Source: Candidatus Methanofastidiosia archaeon
GTDB taxonomy: Archaea > Methanobacteriota_B > Thermococci > Methanofastidiosales > NM3
Length of the DNA stretch: 34,070 nucleotides
Reading direction: 5' to 3'
NCBI GenBank assembly: GCA_016930445.1
Contig: JAFGGT010000058.1
Coordinates: 1 to 34,070, forward strand
This document shows, in pieces, positions 32,044 to 34,070 of this stretch. The notes under the pieces were generated by a model. The model did no database searches, was not told the DNA's origin, and was given only the letters and a program-made list of their open reading frames with translations. Positions within the stretch are counted from its first letter, which is position 1; each line of letters starts with the position of its first letter. The translations under genes and the position numbers were made by a program.

Positions 32044-32187
32044 TAACGGGGTGAGTCCCCAGATTCGGAGCTCTGCGCTAGGCAAATATCATGCCAAGCG
32101 GCATATTCTCGAGATCCCAGGGGAAATTTCATGCGAGGAGAATGTGATCCTTCGAAAATCGTTCTGCCTTACATCGCCTTAGAATAG
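32044..32187 (+). ncRNA. Candidate structured small RNA
   Basis: About 144 bases without a coding frame, more GC-rich than the AT-rich promoter region beside it, starting 25 bases after a plus-strand TATA box. Simple hairpins are visible: GGGG-TGAGT-CCCC (32048-32060), CAGA...TCTG (32060-32075) and ATGCC-AAGC-GGCAT (32091-32104), then an AGAATG/CGTTCT stem further on. An ACA triplet lies near 32171. It does not match SRP RNA, RNase P or C/D-box RNA by eye. Strand is chosen from the promoter; a 3' UTR of the recJ-like mRNA on the other strand is the alternative. Confidence 0.3.
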
Positions 32188-33564
32188 CTAACCTGTCGCC
32201 TCTCCGATCCTTCTTGAGACGTCCTCGAGGAATGGCGTGATGTTCTCATGCGGGACGAATGCGCCGCATGCGCAGGCATGGCCACCGCCTTCCCCCCCAT
32301 ATTGCTCGGACACTTCCCTAAGTATCTTGCCCATGTTTATCTTCCTGCCGATGAGCAGCTTTGAGCATCTCAGGGACACCTTGATGTTGCGGTCGTCCGT
32401 CGGAGTATAGCCAATGATCGGCGTGTAGGGATCTATGCCCTCGGATCCCAGCAGCAATCCCGCAACGGTGCCCACCAAGGTATCCGATATGCCGGTTCCA
32501 TCGAAGTATTGGAGATTGTCCATCTTCTCTATACCCCTGGACTCTATGAGGCCTATGCCTCTTGCGAGCTTTCTCCTATGTGTCTTTAGCAGGCTCATCA
32601 GCTTGTCGAAGTATATGCCCCTGTTCCCCTTGGCAACTTCCACCCCTATGTCCGGAGCACCGTTCCTCCCCGCGGCATTTAGACATGTTGAGAACTCGGT
32701 CGCATCTCGAAGCGGCGAGTATGGCTCCTCCCCTTCCAACGTATAAGACTCTCCGAACACAAGCTTGGGCGCCAGATGGACAAAGTCCCCAGGGAGCTCG
32801 CTTAGTATCCTCCTGATAAGCTCTGTCCCCAGTACTTGCTTCTCCTCGAAGGAAAGGTCGGATGGGGTCCTCCAGTCCTCGTTCCTCAAGGGTATCCCAA
32901 GAGAGGACAGTAGGGCGATGCAATTCGATTCATTTCCAGTGACCCCCGGGACGGGGGGGTCGGAGAAGTACTGGAGCGCCTTGTATATTGGTCTTGTGAA
33001 TCTGCCATAGAGCCTTAGGTCTGGCGATGCGGCGACACTGCCATTAGATATGCCATCCTCCAGTATCGATCTGTTCGCGCCCTTGAGGGACCCCCATATG
33101 TTCTGCATGTCGCCGACAGCACCCACGATGGCCAATGGGGCAAGGTCCGTATTGGACCCATCCAGCGCCTTGGCAAAGTAATAGGCCATGCCGCTTCCCG
33201 AGATCTCATCACCGCCATCCACGCCTGCAAGGAATGGATTGAAGTGGCAATCATAGAGGGACTCCGTGAACTGGTGATGGTCGATTATGGTGATCCTCGA
33301 ATCGGGGAAATAGCGCCTTATGGTGTTCTGCTGTCCGCTGCCAATGTCGCAGAATATCATGTTCTCGAAAGGCTCTATCCTTGGGATGTCATTGATCTTG
33401 ACACACTTGAAGCTGTGCTCAATCCCTGCCCTTTCCAAGGCCTTGGATACTATGGCGCAGCTTGAGATGCCGTCGGCATCCATATGGGACGCGATCAGGA
33501 AATCATCGTTGCGATTCTCGATGACGTTCTTGGTGCACGACCTGGCCAACTGGAAAAGGTCCAT
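32188..33564 (-). CDS. RecJ-like DHH-DHHA1 single-strand nuclease
   Basis: A 458-residue protein. The N-terminal DHH domain has LIASHMDADGISSCAI (His27, Asp29, Asp31), FCDIGSG and IIDHHQFT, the Mn2+ ligands, then GAVGDMQ. The C-terminal DHHA1 domain has GEGGGHACACGAFVP. This matches archaeal RecJ homologues, 5'-3' or 3'-5' exonucleases acting on single-stranded DNA or RNA; some (GAN) join the GINS/MCM replisome. No GINS gene is nearby, so replisome linkage is not shown. The start at ATG 33564 is chosen since TATATT at 33587-33594 predicts transcription from about 33566; an upstream TTG at 33588 would lie within the TATA box. It is likely leaderless and transcribed alone. Confidence 0.9.
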   Translation of the reverse strand: MDLFQLARSCTKNVIENRNDDFLIASHMDADGISSCAIVSKALERAGIEHSFKCVKINDIPRIEPFENMIFCDIGSGQQNTIRRYFPDSRITIIDHHQFTESLYDCHFNPFLAGVDGGDEISGSGMAYYFAKALDGSNTDLAPLAIVGAVGDMQNIWGSLKGANRSILEDGISNGSVAASPDLRLYGRFTRPIYKALQYFSDPPVPGVTGNESNCIALLSSLGIPLRNEDWRTPSDLSFEEKQVLGTELIRRILSELPGDFVHLAPKLVFGESYTLEGEEPYSPLRDATEFSTCLNAAGRNGAPDIGVEVAKGNRGIYFDKLMSLLKTHRRKLARGIGLIESRGIEKMDNLQYFDGTGISDTLVGTVAGLLLGSEGIDPYTPIIGYTPTDDRNIKVSLRCSKLLIGRKINMGKILREVSEQYGGEGGGHACACGAFVPHENITPFLEDVSRRIGEATG

Positions 33565-33586
33565 GTAGAATCTTGGGTCAGCTGCC

Positions 33587-33596
33587 AATATAAGCT
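33587..33596 (-). promoter_or_regulatory. TATA element of the RecJ-like gene
   Basis: GCTTATATTG lies 23-32 bases before ATG 33564, giving a leaderless transcript. It is only 6 bases from the end of the upstream gene (stop at 33603). Confidence 0.45.
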
Positions 33597-33602
33597 TTTA
33601 CT

Positions 33603-33932
33603 TCATGCCCTGATACGGGATTCGTTCCAGAACGCATCGTCCAACTTGTTGGATTCCTCGGAGATCAGCCATTCCGAAAGTTCATTCAGCCTTTCCTGTA
33701 TCCATGAGTTGCCCTTCCTCTGTGACCGCTCCCAAAGAAATGACAGATAGTCCCCGAGGGACTCGGGATATTCGATATAGTCCTTGTCCAAGAGCTCGTA
33801 AAGGTAAGGTTCCCCCCTATCGTTGCAGTCTCCACCTATGCTGGCATACCTGATATACCATCCTGTGCTCGTTATCTTGATGCCATAAATGTTCTTATGG
33901 CCCCACTTCTTGGACAATACGGTGAATTTCAT
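33603..33932 (-). CDS. Unknown protein of 109 residues
   Basis: A soluble protein starting MKFTVLSKKWGHKNIYGIKI, with a tryptophan- and tyrosine-rich beta-looking N-terminal half (GWYIRYASIGGDCNDRG) and a helical C-terminal half (YLSFLWERSQRKGNSWIQER). I recognise no family. TTATAC at 33954-33960 lies about 25 bases before the ATG, predicting a leaderless mRNA. It lies upstream of the RecJ-like gene on the same strand, 38 bases away, but that gene has its own TATA box. The frame and promoter placement make it a likely real gene. Confidence 0.65.
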   Translation of the reverse strand: MKFTVLSKKWGHKNIYGIKITSTGWYIRYASIGGDCNDRGEPYLYELLDKDYIEYPESLGDYLSFLWERSQRKGNSWIQERLNELSEWLISEESNKLDDAFWNESRIRA

Positions 33933-34020
33933 AAAAAATGACCCTCAATTCTAGTATAATGCGTTAAAGAATAAATATTTATCTAAATAATCGATAATAT
34001 TCTTTTAATTTCCTTTATAA

Positions 34021-34042
34021 TTGAAATATTCGAATAATTCAA
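34021..34042. promoter_or_regulatory. 22-bp near-perfect palindrome in AT-rich intergenic DNA
   Basis: Half-sites TTGAA and TTCAA surround a central TTCGAA, with 20 of 22 positions symmetric. It sits about 90 bases upstream of the 33932 start and near the window edge, so it may be an operator for that gene or for a gene beyond the edge. The bases from 33933 to 34070 hold no gene that I can see. Confidence 0.3.
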
Positions 34043-34070
34043 ATATTAAAAAAACAGTTCAAAAAATATA

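Noticed and set aside
32044-32187. SRP RNA, RNase P RNA, fluoride riboswitch or C/D-box RNA identity for the candidate small RNA
   Set aside because: The conserved core motifs of these RNAs (SRP GGAAG loop, RNase P core, C/D boxes) could not be found by eye and the length is too short for SRP or RNase P RNA.

Overview
The window looks like a chromosomal segment of a euryarchaeon of the Thermoplasmata/Thermoplasmatota type. Evidence for an archaeon: an archaeal-type RNA polymerase operon (rpoH, rpoB, split rpoA'/rpoA''), eL30, archaeal NusA, EF-2 with the diphthamide-loop sequence, type II glyceraldehyde-3-phosphate dehydrogenase, DUF373, TATA-box promoters and several leaderless-looking starts. 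Evidence for the Thermoplasmata side: an undivided rpoB and a 5S rRNA gene standing alone, not linked to 16S/23S. The lineage call is an inference. No phage, transposase or CRISPR array was seen, so this is mostly core chromosome with some unusual accessory operons.

Layout. 1-1034: an unknown gene cut by the left edge, a stand-alone PAS domain protein, and a possible small ORF. 1037-2994: a translationally coupled pair, an AlkC/AlkD-like HEAT-repeat protein and an SPL-family radical SAM protein with a C-terminal helix-hairpin-helix domain, probably DNA repair. 3072-5579: CorA, a membrane polyferredoxin, and a divergent TrmB-family regulator. 5589-6588: two small unknown genes and tRNA-Val(UAC). 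6604-11866: a secreted or anchored Lon-like protease, archaeal GAPDH, DeoC, and an RCK_N-DHH-DHHA1 phosphoesterase. 12016-12900: a coiled-coil protein.

13157-19979 reads as one five-gene plus-strand operon: a DUF373 membrane protein fused to a beta-propeller, an STT3-like GT-C membrane protein, nadC, and two adjacent Cas4-like Fe-S proteins. The first Cas4-like protein keeps the cysteines but appears to have lost the nuclease residues; the second keeps both.

19976-31955 is the transcription/translation block on the minus strand. In transcription order it runs 5S rRNA, tRNA-Asp, tRNA-Lys, rpoH, rpoB, rpoA', rpoA'', eL30, nusA, uS12, uS7, EF-2. Upstream of the 5S promoter is a divergent TATA box facing a gene-free, hairpin-rich stretch (about 32044-32187) that may encode a small RNA. 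32188-33932 holds a RecJ-like DHH nuclease and one unknown gene, ending in AT-rich sequence with a 22-bp near-palindrome at 34021-34042.

The most unusual items are the tandem active/degenerate Cas4-like pair in a nadC/glycosyltransferase operon, the DUF373-propeller fusion, and the repair pair with the HhH-tailed radical SAM enzyme. All family calls come from reading motifs by eye, without database searches.
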